This document shows positions 1-9,679 of a stretch of DNA of 64,000 bases, in pieces. This DNA is from Monoglobus sp964617455 (GTDB lineage Bacteria; Bacillota; Clostridia; Monoglobales; Monoglobaceae), in contig CAZTYF010000008.1 of NCBI GenBank assembly GCA_964617455.1, positions 8,199-72,198 of the forward strand, written 5' to 3'. Position 1 is the first letter of the stretch. Every line of letters begins with the position of its first letter. A program made the translations under genes and the position numbers. Below the pieces are notes generated by a model. The model saw nothing but the letters and a program-made list of their open reading frames with translations. It ran no database searches and was not told the DNA's origin.

Positions 1-3000
1 CCCGTGCGTTCGCTGCGAGCCAATTTGTTATTTTTGTATTCGTGTATCTCCGCCTTTGGATTCTCCCCCGTGTCAAGTCCGGAGACGATTATTTCTTGAA
101 TTGTGCCGTCGGTCAGCTGTACGATGGCACGGTTGTCGCCACCTGCGGCCACCCTTGCGATTTTGCTCTTGTTTTCATAGAGTTCTATTATGCTGATAAA
201 AGCCGCTCTTCTCGCAGTTTTGCGGCAGGAGATGAATTTCCGCCTATGGTCGTCTCCCAAGGGATAGTCTCCGCCGATGTATCCGTCAAACTCTTTCGGA
301 TTAAGGCCCCTGAGGTCAACGGTTATAACCGCATCCCGATTCTCTTCCGCAGGCTCTGCGGCAACGGCTTTGGGAAAGTCTTTGGCCTGTATGGTCACCG
401 GGCCTCCAAAGTAGTCCTTGCCCGCCTCGCAGTCGGTGTCGATATTCTCGCAGGTATAGTCCATATCCGCAAGATAAATTTTCTCGCCGGATTTTGTGAC
501 AATATGGGGGTCGCCCCAGAAAATTGTCTTCTCGTAATCAGCAAGTTCATCGGTTTCCCGAAAGGCCCTTGAACACCTCACCGTAAGCTTCAGCTGTTTT
601 TTACCCCTAAGGTCAACCTTCACATGCTCGCGGCCCAAAATCCAGGCGCCGAACTTGCCTTCTGCGGCAACCTCGCCGTCCGTTTCGACTCTGTAGGATA
701 AGCGTTTGTTGACCGCCTCGTATTCCGGGTCTCCGCCGAGAATGAGTTCGGCTCCGGATGCATTCAAATAATACAGATCCATTTTCAGGGGACCGGGCTC
801 ATTGTATCCGGAGCGGAAGGGAACCCGCCAGCCGGGCTTGGCCGCCTCTCCATCGGTGTATTCGCTCTCAAATCTGAGTTTGACTACGGGGCCGTCCGCT
901 TTTTGCCAAAAGCAATCGGTTATAAACTGTCCGCTTGAAAGAGGGTTCGAGGTGAGCTGCTCCGTGTGCTTCACGGGGGTGGTGCCCTCTATTGATTTGA
1001 GGCCCCGAGCGTGATATATACAGTCGAAATCGTGGTCAACCGCTCCCTCCGCATAGTCAAATATCACGGCATATTCATCGGTGAGAGCGAGGAGTCTGCG
1101 CTGTGTTATGGGTTCGGTGAAATCCGTGCGGGCGCCGTACTCGGGTGCATTGTGGGGAACGGGGACATATCTGCCCTCGTTTTGAGTGCGGTCCGAGAAG
1201 GTCTCGTCCAGGAGCACCCTCCAGCCCCCATAGGGGGGATTGCTCCAGCGGGTTATATTTTCCGCTGCGCCGACCTGCATCATTTTGCCCGAATAAAACA
1301 GCAGCTCTCTGCCCTCCGTCGGATCCTGGAGCTTCAGGTCCGCCGTCACCATATTGTGGGTTATGCTGTTTTGGACAAAGAATTTATACATAAAAGTGCC
1401 GTAGGCATACCATATATTTTCCGGGTTGTAGAAGTTCTTGCCGAATCGGGACAGGGAATTCAAGGCGCATCGATCATAGTGGCCGTGGGCCCCGCCGTGG
1501 GAGCCGTATTTGAGGGAGGCCTGATATTGCTCCCTCGGCTCTCTGCCCGGTTTTTGGCTGCGCAAAACCGATATTCCCGCATTTTCAAAGCGGCAGGATT
1601 TTTGATATGCTTCTGCCTCCGTCTCGGGAAGTTTTAGTTCGCCACGGAGCAAATCCCGCCTGCCGGGGCCGCCTTTTTTGATTATATCCGCATAGGCAGG
1701 GTCCCGATAATGGGCATAGGCTATGTCATAGCGGGAATCAAATCCCGCCTCGCTCCTGCCTCCCAGCTGTGTCTCCGCACTGTCGTTGACGCCGAATATC
1801 ACTCCCCGATAGTCCGCCATTGACACAAGGCTGTCCCACAAATCCCGAATACATCTGTAGTTTTTGGATGTGCCGCCGTAGATGTCCCAACTTAAGCCGT
1901 CAACATGCTGTGACCTTGGCACCACCTTTTTGGCGTAGCTTGCAGGGACCCACATATCTTTTAAATTTATCCCCCAGGGGAAGAGGGCTTGGGCGTATTC
2001 GGAAAAGAGGCCCGCAGCCATAAGGTTGTATCCTATGGTACACTCGCACCACCAGCCGTCGGGCAGGATACAGGCCGACATATGCTCCGTGATTCCTCCC
2101 GTTCCGTATACAAATCTTTCAATCATTGCCCTATCCTGAATACACATGGCGCAGTATAAGGCCCCCGCTATCATGGCCAAACTCCAGTTTGACAAGGCTC
2201 CGCAGGAGAGTTCCCAGTCAATGCGGCCCATAAAAATACGAAAGGCATTCTCCATATCCCTGTGGTTTTGCTCGGAAAACAGACCTGTGTCATAGAGCAG
2301 GTCATAGGCAAAGGCGCAGCTTTTGAAAAACTCGCCCTCATGAACCATCTGTTGATTGCAGGCACGGAGGGTTGCGGGGTAGCCCCGCTTTGGGTCGGCA
2401 ACGCTTTTTAAGAACTCTGCGGATTTTTCCGCATAACGCATATTGCCGGTAAGTTTCCATACAAGGGCGGAATTAAAGCATTTATGGGCATTTTCGGTCA
2501 CATAGAGATAGGGTTTTTCCGAATCGATTCGGGGAATTTCCCATTCATCGGCCTTTTTTATGTAATCTTCCGAAAGTGCCCTCGCCCATTCGCTCTTTTC
2601 GGGCTTTTCCTTAACTTCATCCCAACCGTCCTCGGTGTGGATAATATAGGGATGAGGCAGATATTTGACGGTGACAAACTCCAATTTTTCCGCTTCGGTT
2701 TCGTCGCCGTTCGGCAAAATCCGTACCCTTTGCTTTTCAAAGCCCCCCGGAACAATGAGGTCGTTCATGGTGGTTTCAAGGGTGCATACAGCCTCCTCCC
2801 CGGGCTTTAAGCACAGGGTTTCGGGCGTTATTTTTGAGTTCAGGGTCTCCCGTCCCTGCTTTTCAAGTTCCAAAGATAAAGCCTTGGTCTCTTCTCCGCA
2901 GTTGGTGAGTTTGATTTCATATTTCACGGTCTCTCCCGTTCGGGCGGACTTGGAATAAATCTCGCTTCGGGCCCATACGGACGGCGCCCTCACAGCCTTG

Positions 3001-3386
3001 AGATTCCGGACCTCTTTGTTTATCTCAACGGAGCGCAGATACTTCCACATACCCGGCTCGCAAGAATACAGGTCAAAACCGGACAAACGGGCGGTTATTC
3101 TCTTTCGGCCGTTGCCGAAAACCGTCGTGCGCCACCGAAATTCATTGCCCACTTCCACATTGCGGCCCTCTTTGAATTCAAGGGTATAGGCCTTGATTTC
3201 GATTTCTTCCCGCCCTTCAATATCCGTATCAAAGGTAAAACCGTACCAGCCGTACAAGTCCTCGGTATAATCGTTCATGGGCACAAAGCCGTGCATATAC
3301 CAACTGCTCTTGTCGGGCGTGCCCGGATAGGTATATTTGCCGCCGCTCTTATCCCATTTGCTCAAATCAATAAAATATTGCTCCAT
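1..3386 (-). CDS. Heparinase II/III-like protein, partial (C-terminus beyond left edge)
   Basis: An open frame starts at ATG 3386 and runs at least 1128 codons to the window edge without a stop, so the protein is incomplete. GAGGATT lies just upstream of the ATG. There is no signal peptide, which suggests a cytoplasmic enzyme acting on imported oligosaccharides. The first 200 or so residues look like beta-sandwich. Residues about 230-560 are rich in Trp, Tyr and helical segments such as SNWSLAMIAGALYCAM, as in the alpha/alpha toroid of heparinase/alginate lyases. Around residue 630 is HGGAHGHYDR, which resembles the conserved His-rich loop of the heparinase II/III beta-domain. The rest is beta-rich and unassigned. 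It follows the ABC binding-protein gene on the same strand, 151 bp downstream, so it is probably the degradative enzyme of that sugar operon. A polysaccharide lyase acting on uronic-acid sugars is the best guess; the substrate is unknown. Confidence 0.75.
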   Translation of the reverse strand, partial: MEQYFIDLSKWDKSGGKYTYPGTPDKSSWYMHGFVPMNDYTEDLYGWYGFTFDTDIEGREEIEIKAYTLEFKEGRNVEVGNEFRWRTTVFGNGRKRITARLSGFDLYSCEPGMWKYLRSVEINKEVRNLKAVRAPSVWARSEIYSKSARTGETVKYEIKLTNCGEETKALSLELEKQGRETLNSKITPETLCLKPGEEAVCTLETTMNDLIVPGGFEKQRVRILPNGDETEAEKLEFVTVKYLPHPYIIHTEDGWDEVKEKPEKSEWARALSEDYIKKADEWEIPRIDSEKPYLYVTENAHKCFNSALVWKLTGNMRYAEKSAEFLKSVADPKRGYPATLRACNQQMVHEGEFFKSCAFAYDLLYDTGLFSEQNHRDMENAFRIFMGRIDWELSCGALSNWSLAMIAGALYCAMCIQDRAMIERFVYGTGGITEHMSACILPDGWWCECTIGYNLMAAGLFSEYAQALFPWGINLKDMWVPASYAKKVVPRSQHVDGLSWDIYGGTSKNYRCIRDLWDSLVSMADYRGVIFGVNDSAETQLGGRSEAGFDSRYDIAYAHYRDPAYADIIKKGGPGRRDLLRGELKLPETEAEAYQKSCRFENAGISVLRSQKPGREPREQYQASLKYGSHGGAHGHYDRCALNSLSRFGKNFYNPENIWYAYGTFMYKFFVQNSITHNMVTADLKLQDPTEGRELLFYSGKMMQVGAAENITRWSNPPYGGWRVLLDETFSDRTQNEGRYVPVPHNAPEYGARTDFTEPITQRRLLALTDEYAVIFDYAEGAVDHDFDCIYHARGLKSIEGTTPVKHTEQLTSNPLSSGQFITDCFWQKADGPVVKLRFESEYTDGEAAKPGWRVPFRSGYNEPGPLKMDLYYLNASGAELILGGDPEYEAVNKRLSYRVETDGEVAAEGKFGAWILGREHVKVDLRGKKQLKLTVRCSRAFRETDELADYEKTIFWGDPHIVTKSGEKIYLADMDYTCENIDTDCEAGKDYFGGPVTIQAKDFPKAVAAEPAEENRDAVITVDLRGLNPKEFDGYIGGDYPLGDDHRRKFISCRKTARRAAFISIIELYENKSKIARVAAGGDNRAIVQLTDGTIQEIIVSGLDTGENPKAEIHEYKNNKLARSERT

Positions 3387-3464
3387 AATAACAATCCTCG
3401 ATAATTTCAAATACCCCAAAATAACCCCGATAAGTCTTAATCATAAAATATTCCTCACATTATG

Positions 3465-3502
3465 ATTTTGGAAGATACACCCAAAAGCGTATCTTCCAAA
3501 AT
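3465..3502 (-). terminator. Perfect 14-bp inverted repeat between binding-protein gene and lyase gene
   Basis: The arms 3465-3478 and 3489-3502 (ATTTTGGAAGATAC and its complement) are perfect and enclose a 10-nt loop. There is no T-run after the stem on the minus strand, so it is more likely a partial terminator or an mRNA-stabilising hairpin than a strong terminator. Its position after the binding-protein stop would allow that gene and the downstream lyase to be expressed at different levels. Confidence 0.55.
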
Positions 3503-3537
3503 TGTCACCGATTCATTAAGCGGAAGCACAGGATTCT

Positions 3538-5106
3538 TTAGCTGTTTTTATTTGCCAAGAATTCGTTGATTTGCTTTTTGAGCTCCTCTCTGATAACCTC
3601 CCGACCGTTTTGCTCCGCCTCGGCATTGGTCTCCCTCATAACGCTTATAGGGTCCTCCAAAGCTCCGTGCTCAAGAGCTGTTGCATTTTCGGAAACTATG
3701 GCATTGACCTTTGTCATCTCTGTTTGAATACCGCTTGTGTCAAACAGGAATCCTGCCAAGGGGCTGGGATAGTAGGCGGTCTCCTCCAAATCGTATTTCT
3801 TGTATTCGAGAATGTCCTCGGGAAGCTTGTCGGAAAATCTTACGTAATTGGGATTCCAGGTGAGCACATAGCCCGGGAAGGTGTAGTTCGAATTCTGTCC
3901 CTCGGGGATTGAATATTGATCCTCACCTACCGCATTCCAGTCTTTGCCCTCAATGCCCAATTCAAACAGGTCGTGGTTTTCCTTGCTTGCCATAAGCCAA
4001 TCGAGGAAGGTGAGAGTCTTTTCAACTTTTTTGCTCGTGGCGGGAATGCAGATGTAGTTATTACCCTGAAGGCTTGTGATTCTTGCTTCGGGCTCCTTGT
4101 TTCTGACCGCATCGGGGATAATAAAGGTGCCAAGCTGAGACTCGGGGAGGGAATTCTTAAGGTCGCTCTGCATCTGTTCATAGGCGTCCAAATTGTTTAT
4201 GATGGCCGCCGCTTTTCCGCCTTTGAATATGGCCTGCTCATCCTTTTGATTGAGGGAGTCCGTCTCCAGATACTTTTTCCACTCGGTGAGTTTGACGGCT
4301 CTTTCCTGGCCAAGGAGCTTACCGTCTCTGTATTTTTCCGGGAAGTTTGCATACGCATCGGGCTCGGAGCCTTCGTATACTATATCCACAACTTCCGTAT
4401 TGTCATCGTTGAGGAGAACATGGCAGAAGCCGCCTGCGGAAATTCTGACGATGTGGTCTTTGGCCATATCCACCGCATTCTGTGCGAACATTGTGTAAAA
4501 GCCTCGGGTTGAGCCCACACCGAGAGGTATCATGGCCGGCTCATTGGCAAGAATAGCCTCGAAGTATTCCTGAAGCTTGTCATAACTGTCGATTTGGCCG
4601 ATTCCATACTTGTCCGCCAAATCCTGTCTGTAGTATACGCAATCGATGCCGTTGCCGTAGGTGCGCATATTGGGAATGCCGTAGAGGTGTCCGTAGTAGT
4701 AATTGGCCTTCCAAACATCCTCTCTGTAGGCCTTTTGCAGGTTCGGATAATCTCCGCTGTTGATTAAATCCTCAAGGGGCAGATACAGGCCGTCTGCCGC
4801 AAAATCCTTCATTTTCAGGAAGGGTGCGTCAAACACCAAATCGTAATCTTCGCCGGCAGTAAGTCTGAGGTTGAGCTTATCCTTCATATCACCTTGGGAT
4901 ACCCATTCCACATTGAGTTTAACGCCGGGGCCTATTTCGTCATATTTTGCCATAACGTCCGACCAGCCTACGGGTTCGGAGCCCATGAGCATAACATTGA
5001 TGGCATCTCCGCTGCTTGCGGCATCGTCGCCGCAGCCCGCCAAACAGCCGATGGCAAGAGCCAATACCGCCGCAATGGCGACAATCTTTAGCAAATTCTT
5101 TTTCAT
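3538..5106 (-). CDS. Carbohydrate ABC transporter substrate-binding lipoprotein (LplA-like)
   Basis: This extracytoplasmic sugar-binding lipoprotein has 522 residues. The N-terminus is KK-hydrophobic with a lipobox LAGC, lipidated Cys at residue 25, followed by a short polar linker. The body fits the large extracellular solute-binding families that pair with LplB/LplC permeases. I chose ATG 5106 because AGGAGAG lies 7 nt before it; a longer frame from GTG 5124 overlaps that ribosome site. It is the third gene of the operon after two permeases. No ATPase gene is present; LplABC-type importers commonly share a general MsmX-type ATPase encoded elsewhere. The ligand is probably an oligosaccharide released from the polymer attacked by the downstream lyase-like protein (inference). 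Confidence 0.9.
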   Translation of the reverse strand: MKKNLLKIVAIAAVLALAIGCLAGCGDDAASSGDAINVMLMGSEPVGWSDVMAKYDEIGPGVKLNVEWVSQGDMKDKLNLRLTAGEDYDLVFDAPFLKMKDFAADGLYLPLEDLINSGDYPNLQKAYREDVWKANYYYGHLYGIPNMRTYGNGIDCVYYRQDLADKYGIGQIDSYDKLQEYFEAILANEPAMIPLGVGSTRGFYTMFAQNAVDMAKDHIVRISAGGFCHVLLNDDNTEVVDIVYEGSEPDAYANFPEKYRDGKLLGQERAVKLTEWKKYLETDSLNQKDEQAIFKGGKAAAIINNLDAYEQMQSDLKNSLPESQLGTFIIPDAVRNKEPEARITSLQGNNYICIPATSKKVEKTLTFLDWLMASKENHDLFELGIEGKDWNAVGEDQYSIPEGQNSNYTFPGYVLTWNPNYVRFSDKLPEDILEYKKYDLEETAYYPSPLAGFLFDTSGIQTEMTKVNAIVSENATALEHGALEDPISVMRETNAEAEQNGREVIREELKKQINEFLANKNS

Positions 5107-5160
5107 AAAAAATCTCTCCTTCACATATGATTTGATGTTTTACATAAATGACTTATTATA

Positions 5161-6054
5161 TTATCCCTTTACGGAACCAACCGTAAGACCTGTTACGAAA
5201 TACTTCTGCAGGAAGGGATAAAGCAGAATTATGGGGCCCATCGTCATAACGGCCGTTGCCATTTGAGACGAATACGCGGGCACAATACCTTCCGTTGCGG
5301 CTCCCCCTTGAGCCGCATTCTGCTGAACGAACTGGGTGTTTCTCTGAATCTGCATAATCAAATACTGAAGCGGATACTTGTGGGAATCTCTGATGTAGAG
5401 CAAAGCTTTATACCACTCATTCCAGTAGGCCAATGCATAATAGAGACCGATTGTGGCAAGGCCCGGAAGCGAAATGGGAAGTATTATCTTAAATAATATC
5501 ACAATATCATTGGCTCCGTCAATCCTTGCCGATTCGGAAAGGGATTCCGGTATCCCCTTGAAGAAGTTCCTGAGAAGGAGCAAATTCCAGGGATTGACCA
5601 GCGAGGGCAGGATGAGAGCCCATACCGAGTCAGTCAAATGCAAATACTTGGTTATCCACAAGTAGGTGGGCACCACGCCGCCGCTGAACAACATTGTGAA
5701 GTATATGAAGAATGTTATCTTATTTCTGTGATAGAACTGGCTGCAGGACAGGGCATACGCCGCCGCACTGGTGATTAGCATACTCAGGAAGGTTCCCACA
5801 ACCGTTACAAAAATCGTAACACCGTAAGCGGGGCCGATTGTGTTTGAGGCGAACAACAGTTTGTAGGCATCAAGAGAAAATTCCTTTGGCCAGAGGTTGT
5901 AACCATTTTGGATAATGCTCGTCTCCGACGTGAATGAGCTGCTTATTACCAATATGAAGGGAATCAGGCACACAAGGGCGAACAGCATAATCAATACGGT
6001 GAATATCAATTCCACAACCCGGTCGGATGTACTTTGAAGTTTTGAGTTTGTCAT
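5161..6054 (-). CDS. Carbohydrate ABC transporter permease (LplC/MsmG-like)
   Basis: This 297-residue inner-membrane permease has about six hydrophobic segments. The EAA loop is seen as ESARIDGANDIVILFKIILP, the cytoplasmic contact for the ATPase. The C-terminus ...YFVTGLTVGSVKG is typical of LplC-family permeases. The start is ATG 6054, placed 8 nt after GGAGG; the frame extends 13 codons further upstream without a ribosome site. It lies 22 bp downstream of the partner permease and 54 bp before the binding-protein start, so the three form one transport unit. Confidence 0.93.
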   Translation of the reverse strand: MTNSKLQSTSDRVVELIFTVLIMLFALVCLIPFILVISSSFTSETSIIQNGYNLWPKEFSLDAYKLLFASNTIGPAYGVTIFVTVVGTFLSMLITSAAAYALSCSQFYHRNKITFFIYFTMLFSGGVVPTYLWITKYLHLTDSVWALILPSLVNPWNLLLLRNFFKGIPESLSESARIDGANDIVILFKIILPISLPGLATIGLYYALAYWNEWYKALLYIRDSHKYPLQYLIMQIQRNTQFVQQNAAQGGAATEGIVPAYSSQMATAVMTMGPIILLYPFLQKYFVTGLTVGSVKG

Positions 6055-6076
6055 ATTCAAATTCCTCCTTTCCCCT

Positions 6077-7051
6077 TTAGAATAAAGCAGCATCGGGGCT
6101 GAACTTGTTGGCTATCGCATTTGAAATAACCACGAGAATGAAGCCAAGGACCGACTGCACAAGGCCGATGGCCGCCGTCATACCCATGTTGGAATTTTCA
6201 AGCATGGCACGCACCAAGTATGTATCAATAACATCCGTCGTGGGATACAAGAGAGAGTTATTGCCCACCAATGCGTAAATCATACCGAAATCGCCGTAGA
6301 AAATCTTACCGATTGACATAATTGTCAGCATAATGATGGTATTTTTAAGGAGCGGTAAGGTGATTTTTGTTATGCACTGCCACCTGGATGCCCCCTCAAC
6401 CGCAGCTGCTTCATAGATTTCTTGGTCTATGCCGGTTATCGTAGCCAAATATACTATCGAACCGAAGCCAGCGCCCTGCCATACTTTGAAGCAAACCAAC
6501 AGGACGGGCCAAACGCCCGGTGTGTTGTAAAAGGCGATTGCCTTATTTGGGTCATTGGTCAATCCGACGATTATTTTGTTGATGAGGCCGTCCGAAGCAA
6601 TGATTGCCACCGAGAACAGCGCCACGATTGTCCATGACATAAAGTGAGGCAAAATAACAACCGATTGAGTTATCTTTTTTACCCATTTGTTCTTTATCTC
6701 CGAAAGCATTATCGCAATGGCAACCGATGTTATCGTGCTGGCCAAAATGAACAATGTATTCAGAAATAACGTGTTTGTTGTGATGGTTATCCAGTCCTTT
6801 GAAGTGAAAAAGAACTCAAAGTTCTTAAGCCCGACAAATTCCGAACCCCAAATTCCCGTTGACGGTTTGTAATTAACAAAAGCAATATAAAGTCCCGCCA
6901 TGGGTATGTAGGAAAATACGATAAAGAAAACTATGGCCGGTATGCACATAAGATACAACCACTTATTTCTTTTGATGTCTTGGCGGAGAGTCGGCCGCTT
7001 GGCAACAACGGCTCCGCCGTCTTTGTTCCTAATCTTTTTGAACACACTCAA
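6077..7051 (-). CDS. Carbohydrate ABC transporter permease (LplB-like)
   Basis: This 324-residue permease is the first gene of the sugar operon. The N-terminal cytoplasmic tail KRPTLRQDIKRNKWLYLM precedes six membrane spans. The EAA loop reads EIYEAAAVEGASRWQCITKI. The start codon is probably TTG at 7051: GGAGG lies 9 nt upstream, while the next in-frame GTG (7045) is too far from it. The operon promoter is about 65 bp upstream at 7115-7143. Together with the next gene it should form the heterodimeric channel of an importer for an oligosaccharide. Confidence 0.93.
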   Translation of the reverse strand: MSVFKKIRNKDGGAVVAKRPTLRQDIKRNKWLYLMCIPAIVFFIVFSYIPMAGLYIAFVNYKPSTGIWGSEFVGLKNFEFFFTSKDWITITTNTLFLNTLFILASTITSVAIAIMLSEIKNKWVKKITQSVVILPHFMSWTIVALFSVAIIASDGLINKIIVGLTNDPNKAIAFYNTPGVWPVLLVCFKVWQGAGFGSIVYLATITGIDQEIYEAAAVEGASRWQCITKITLPLLKNTIIMLTIMSIGKIFYGDFGMIYALVGNNSLLYPTTDVIDTYLVRAMLENSNMGMTAAIGLVQSVLGFILVVISNAIANKFSPDAALF

Positions 7052-7114
7052 GTTTCTACACCTCCTAATTAATTTTTTGACTGATTTGTTTGCTTCGCTA
7101 TTGCTTTTAACATA

Positions 7115-7143
7115 ATGATATAGGTAATTTTTGTATATTTCAA
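7115..7143 (-). promoter_or_regulatory. Sigma-A-type promoter of the sugar ABC operon
   Basis: On the minus strand TTGAAA (7143-7138) is followed after 17 bp by TATCAT (7120-7115), about 65 bp upstream of the first permease. The intergenic region is AT-rich and shared with the divergent AraC-type regulator, a layout that suits local control by that regulator. Confidence 0.65.
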
Positions 7144-7244
7144 CTCTAATTAATATTAGAATACTTTGTTTTTTTAATAATATTTACAAATCATTAACAT
7201 ACTTTACATAATATTTAAATATCGGATACGAAAAATTTGTCTAC

Positions 7245-7273
7245 TTGACTTAAATTGTGCCGGTTGTTATAAT
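7245..7273 (+). promoter_or_regulatory. Sigma-A-type promoter of the AraC-type regulator gene
   Basis: TTGACT at 7245-7250 and TATAAT at 7268-7273 are separated by exactly 17 bp. The predicted transcript start near 7280 leaves only about 8 nt before ATG 7288, which supports ATG 7312 as the true start. Confidence 0.75.
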
Positions 7274-7311
7274 AAAAGACAAGATTAATGAGTTCAAAGG
7301 AAGATATTGTT

Positions 7312-9603
7312 ATGATAAAAAAGACCATAGACGAATGCGCCGCATACTTTAAAAACAACCCCCTTTTCAGGAAAACCATCATATCCTATATTGTTACGGG
7401 CTGCATTATCTTTTTTATTTTCGGAATTGTGACCGTTGTCGGCATTTCGAACGCATCATCAAATCAACTGAACGCTACCGAGCAGAAAATGCTGGGTCAA
7501 TCCTGCAACACCGCCAATCAGGTTTTGCGGGATATCCACAGCTTGTGCAACACCAAGTATTCGGAGGACGCCTCGGTTATGGCGGCTATGACAACACCCT
7601 ACAGCACGGAAACATCCCAAAACGTTCAAAACACTCTCTCACAGCTTATGGCGTCCTCTACCTTGATAGACTCCATATATGTGTTCAATTTTAAAGACGA
7701 TGTGGTATATTCCACTCAAACCAGCGCCAAGTCGACGGAGGATTTCTTCGACAAGAACATTATCGAATATCTCAAAAACAACCCTGCAAAGACGGATATA
7801 TTTTTCTCCCGAATTGCGGAGCTGGATTTTGACCCTCTCAATATGTACAATATGGACTACATCACATCCGTATACAGGAACACGGAGGATTACGCCTTTG
7901 CGGTGAATATCGACCAAAGCGAATTTCAGCAAATGATGAACCTCAAATCGGACAACGACAAGTATTCAACGGTGGTCATAGACTCGGAGGGCAATGTTAT
8001 TTCTCATTCAAAACCCGAATATTTTGCCCAAAATATCTCCGATGACCCGCTGTTCAAAGAAATATTGGACACAGGCAGGGAAAGCGGCAGTTTCAGAGAG
8101 GGGAACACGGCGGTCAACTACGTGCGCTCCAATACTTTGGGATATATCTATATCAGCCTCTCGGCGGCTCTTAATCCATTTACAAGCCTGACCTCCCTTT
8201 TGGTGTATATTCTGGTGTTTATGCTCCTTTTGATTATAGTATATATCATCTGCGGCGTTCACGCCTCAATGAGTACATACTCCCTGCTGAGCAATCTGAA
8301 AAAGAGTATCTATGCTCTGTTTAACAAAAACGACTCGGAGTATTCGGAAAACGAAGAGAACTATAATGAGGTGGAGAATATAGCCCGCATCCTCAAGGAG
8401 TTCAAAGCAAATTACAACTCTATGGAATCGGCTCAATACAAATATATCAACGCCAAACAGAACGACACGCTGAAAAAACTGCTGACGGGAATATATCCCT
8501 ACATACGGGAGGATTTGAAAGACTGCGGCATTGTGTTCCCTTACGGCGGATTTGCGGTGGTTGTAATGCGAATCGACGGCCTGAGCAAGATGGATGCGGA
8601 CAATATTTACATGGTGAAATATGCGGTTATGAACATGGGCACGGAGGTTTTTGAGGCCTACTCCCATGCCTACTCCGTTGAAGTGGGCGAAAACGACATA
8701 GGTTTTATTCTGAATTTTATGTCGGACGGTTTTATAAAGGATTCGGTGGACAAGCTTAATGCATATCTTAAAAAATTCTTCGGAGCGACCGTGTCAGCCG
8801 CCTATGACAGTGCCATTACCGAATCTCCGGATTGTGTTGCGGAGCTTTATCATAACGCCGTTCATGCACTTCCCTACAGAATTGTGGCCGGGCCGGCGTC
8901 CGTCACCGCATATTGCGATATTGTGGACCTTGACAACACCGTATCCTCCTATCCGGAAAAATCTGAGCAGGATATTATAAAAAGCATAACGAGCCAGGAC
9001 GACAAAAAGATAGAAGAAAATGTGGATTTATTCATAGAGCAGCTGAAACATACCTCATACAATATGATGATATTGTATATCGACAGGCTGTTGGCGGCCC
9101 TAAATCAATTTGCCATCCGCTCCAAACTGTCGGAGGACACGGACAATTCCGCGAATATTCAGGACATAGTGACAAATGTGAACTCTTTGGAAGAGATTAA
9201 AAGCTTCATAATGAAAAAATGCAATGACCTGAAGCTCAAGCTCAGCAATATCAAGCTTGACTCCAAAAAGGATATTATGGTAAAAACCGTCCTTGAGTAC
9301 ATAGAAAAAAACTATACCGACCCCAATCTCTCGATTGATATGATTGCCGCAGAGATAAACCGCAGCGCAAACTACACACGAAACATATTCAAACAGAGCC
9401 AAGGCATATCCATATCGGATTATATTGCCAAAAAACGCTTTGATGAATTCTGCCGCCTGCTGACCGAAACCCATATGACCGCCTTGGAAATAGGCGCAAA
9501 AATCGGGCTGAATGCCTCGGGAAGTTATTTCTACACCGCCTTTAAAAAACACACGGGATACACGCCGGACCAATACAGAAAGCTCCATCATAAGCAGCAA
9601 TAG
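7312..9603 (+). CDS. Membrane-bound AraC-family transcriptional regulator with extracellular sensor
   Basis: The protein has 763 residues. A first membrane span lies near residues 24-46. An extracytoplasmic domain of about 230 residues, probably Cache-like, is followed by a second span near 285-310. A long cytoplasmic linker leads to a C-terminal HTH_18 AraC domain (about 655-755) with the features SIDMIAAEINRSANYTRNIF and IGLNASGSYFYTAFKKHTGY. Such one-component regulators sense extracellular sugar and activate adjacent transport operons. It is divergent from the LplBC-binding protein-lyase operon, its likely target. ATG 7312 is preceded by AAAGGAAG; the upstream ATG 7288 is too close to the promoter. 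The ligand cannot be read from the sequence. Confidence 0.88.
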   Translation: MIKKTIDECAAYFKNNPLFRKTIISYIVTGCIIFFIFGIVTVVGISNASSNQLNATEQKMLGQSCNTANQVLRDIHSLCNTKYSEDASVMAAMTTPYSTETSQNVQNTLSQLMASSTLIDSIYVFNFKDDVVYSTQTSAKSTEDFFDKNIIEYLKNNPAKTDIFFSRIAELDFDPLNMYNMDYITSVYRNTEDYAFAVNIDQSEFQQMMNLKSDNDKYSTVVIDSEGNVISHSKPEYFAQNISDDPLFKEILDTGRESGSFREGNTAVNYVRSNTLGYIYISLSAALNPFTSLTSLLVYILVFMLLLIIVYIICGVHASMSTYSLLSNLKKSIYALFNKNDSEYSENEENYNEVENIARILKEFKANYNSMESAQYKYINAKQNDTLKKLLTGIYPYIREDLKDCGIVFPYGGFAVVVMRIDGLSKMDADNIYMVKYAVMNMGTEVFEAYSHAYSVEVGENDIGFILNFMSDGFIKDSVDKLNAYLKKFFGATVSAAYDSAITESPDCVAELYHNAVHALPYRIVAGPASVTAYCDIVDLDNTVSSYPEKSEQDIIKSITSQDDKKIEENVDLFIEQLKHTSYNMMILYIDRLLAALNQFAIRSKLSEDTDNSANIQDIVTNVNSLEEIKSFIMKKCNDLKLKLSNIKLDSKKDIMVKTVLEYIEKNYTDPNLSIDMIAAEINRSANYTRNIFKQSQGISISDYIAKKRFDEFCRLLTETHMTALEIGAKIGLNASGSYFYTAFKKHTGYTPDQYRKLHHKQQ

Positions 9604-9620
9604 GTACCGGGCCAACCCGA

Positions 9621-9657
9621 ATAACAAAGAGAGCCGCCTCGGGCTCTCTTTTGTTAT
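9621..9657. terminator. Bidirectional terminator between convergent genes
   Basis: A long stem (AACAAAGAGAGCC paired with GGCTCTCTTTTGTT, one bulge) carries T-rich flanks on both strands. It lies between the ends of the convergent AraC-type and ROK genes and can serve both. Confidence 0.8.
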
Positions 9658-9679
9658 GGATATATTGTCGATTTATTAC

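Noticed and set aside
1011..1637. 208-codon plus-strand frame
   Set aside because: It is antisense to the heparinase-like gene, which is open through the complete segment.
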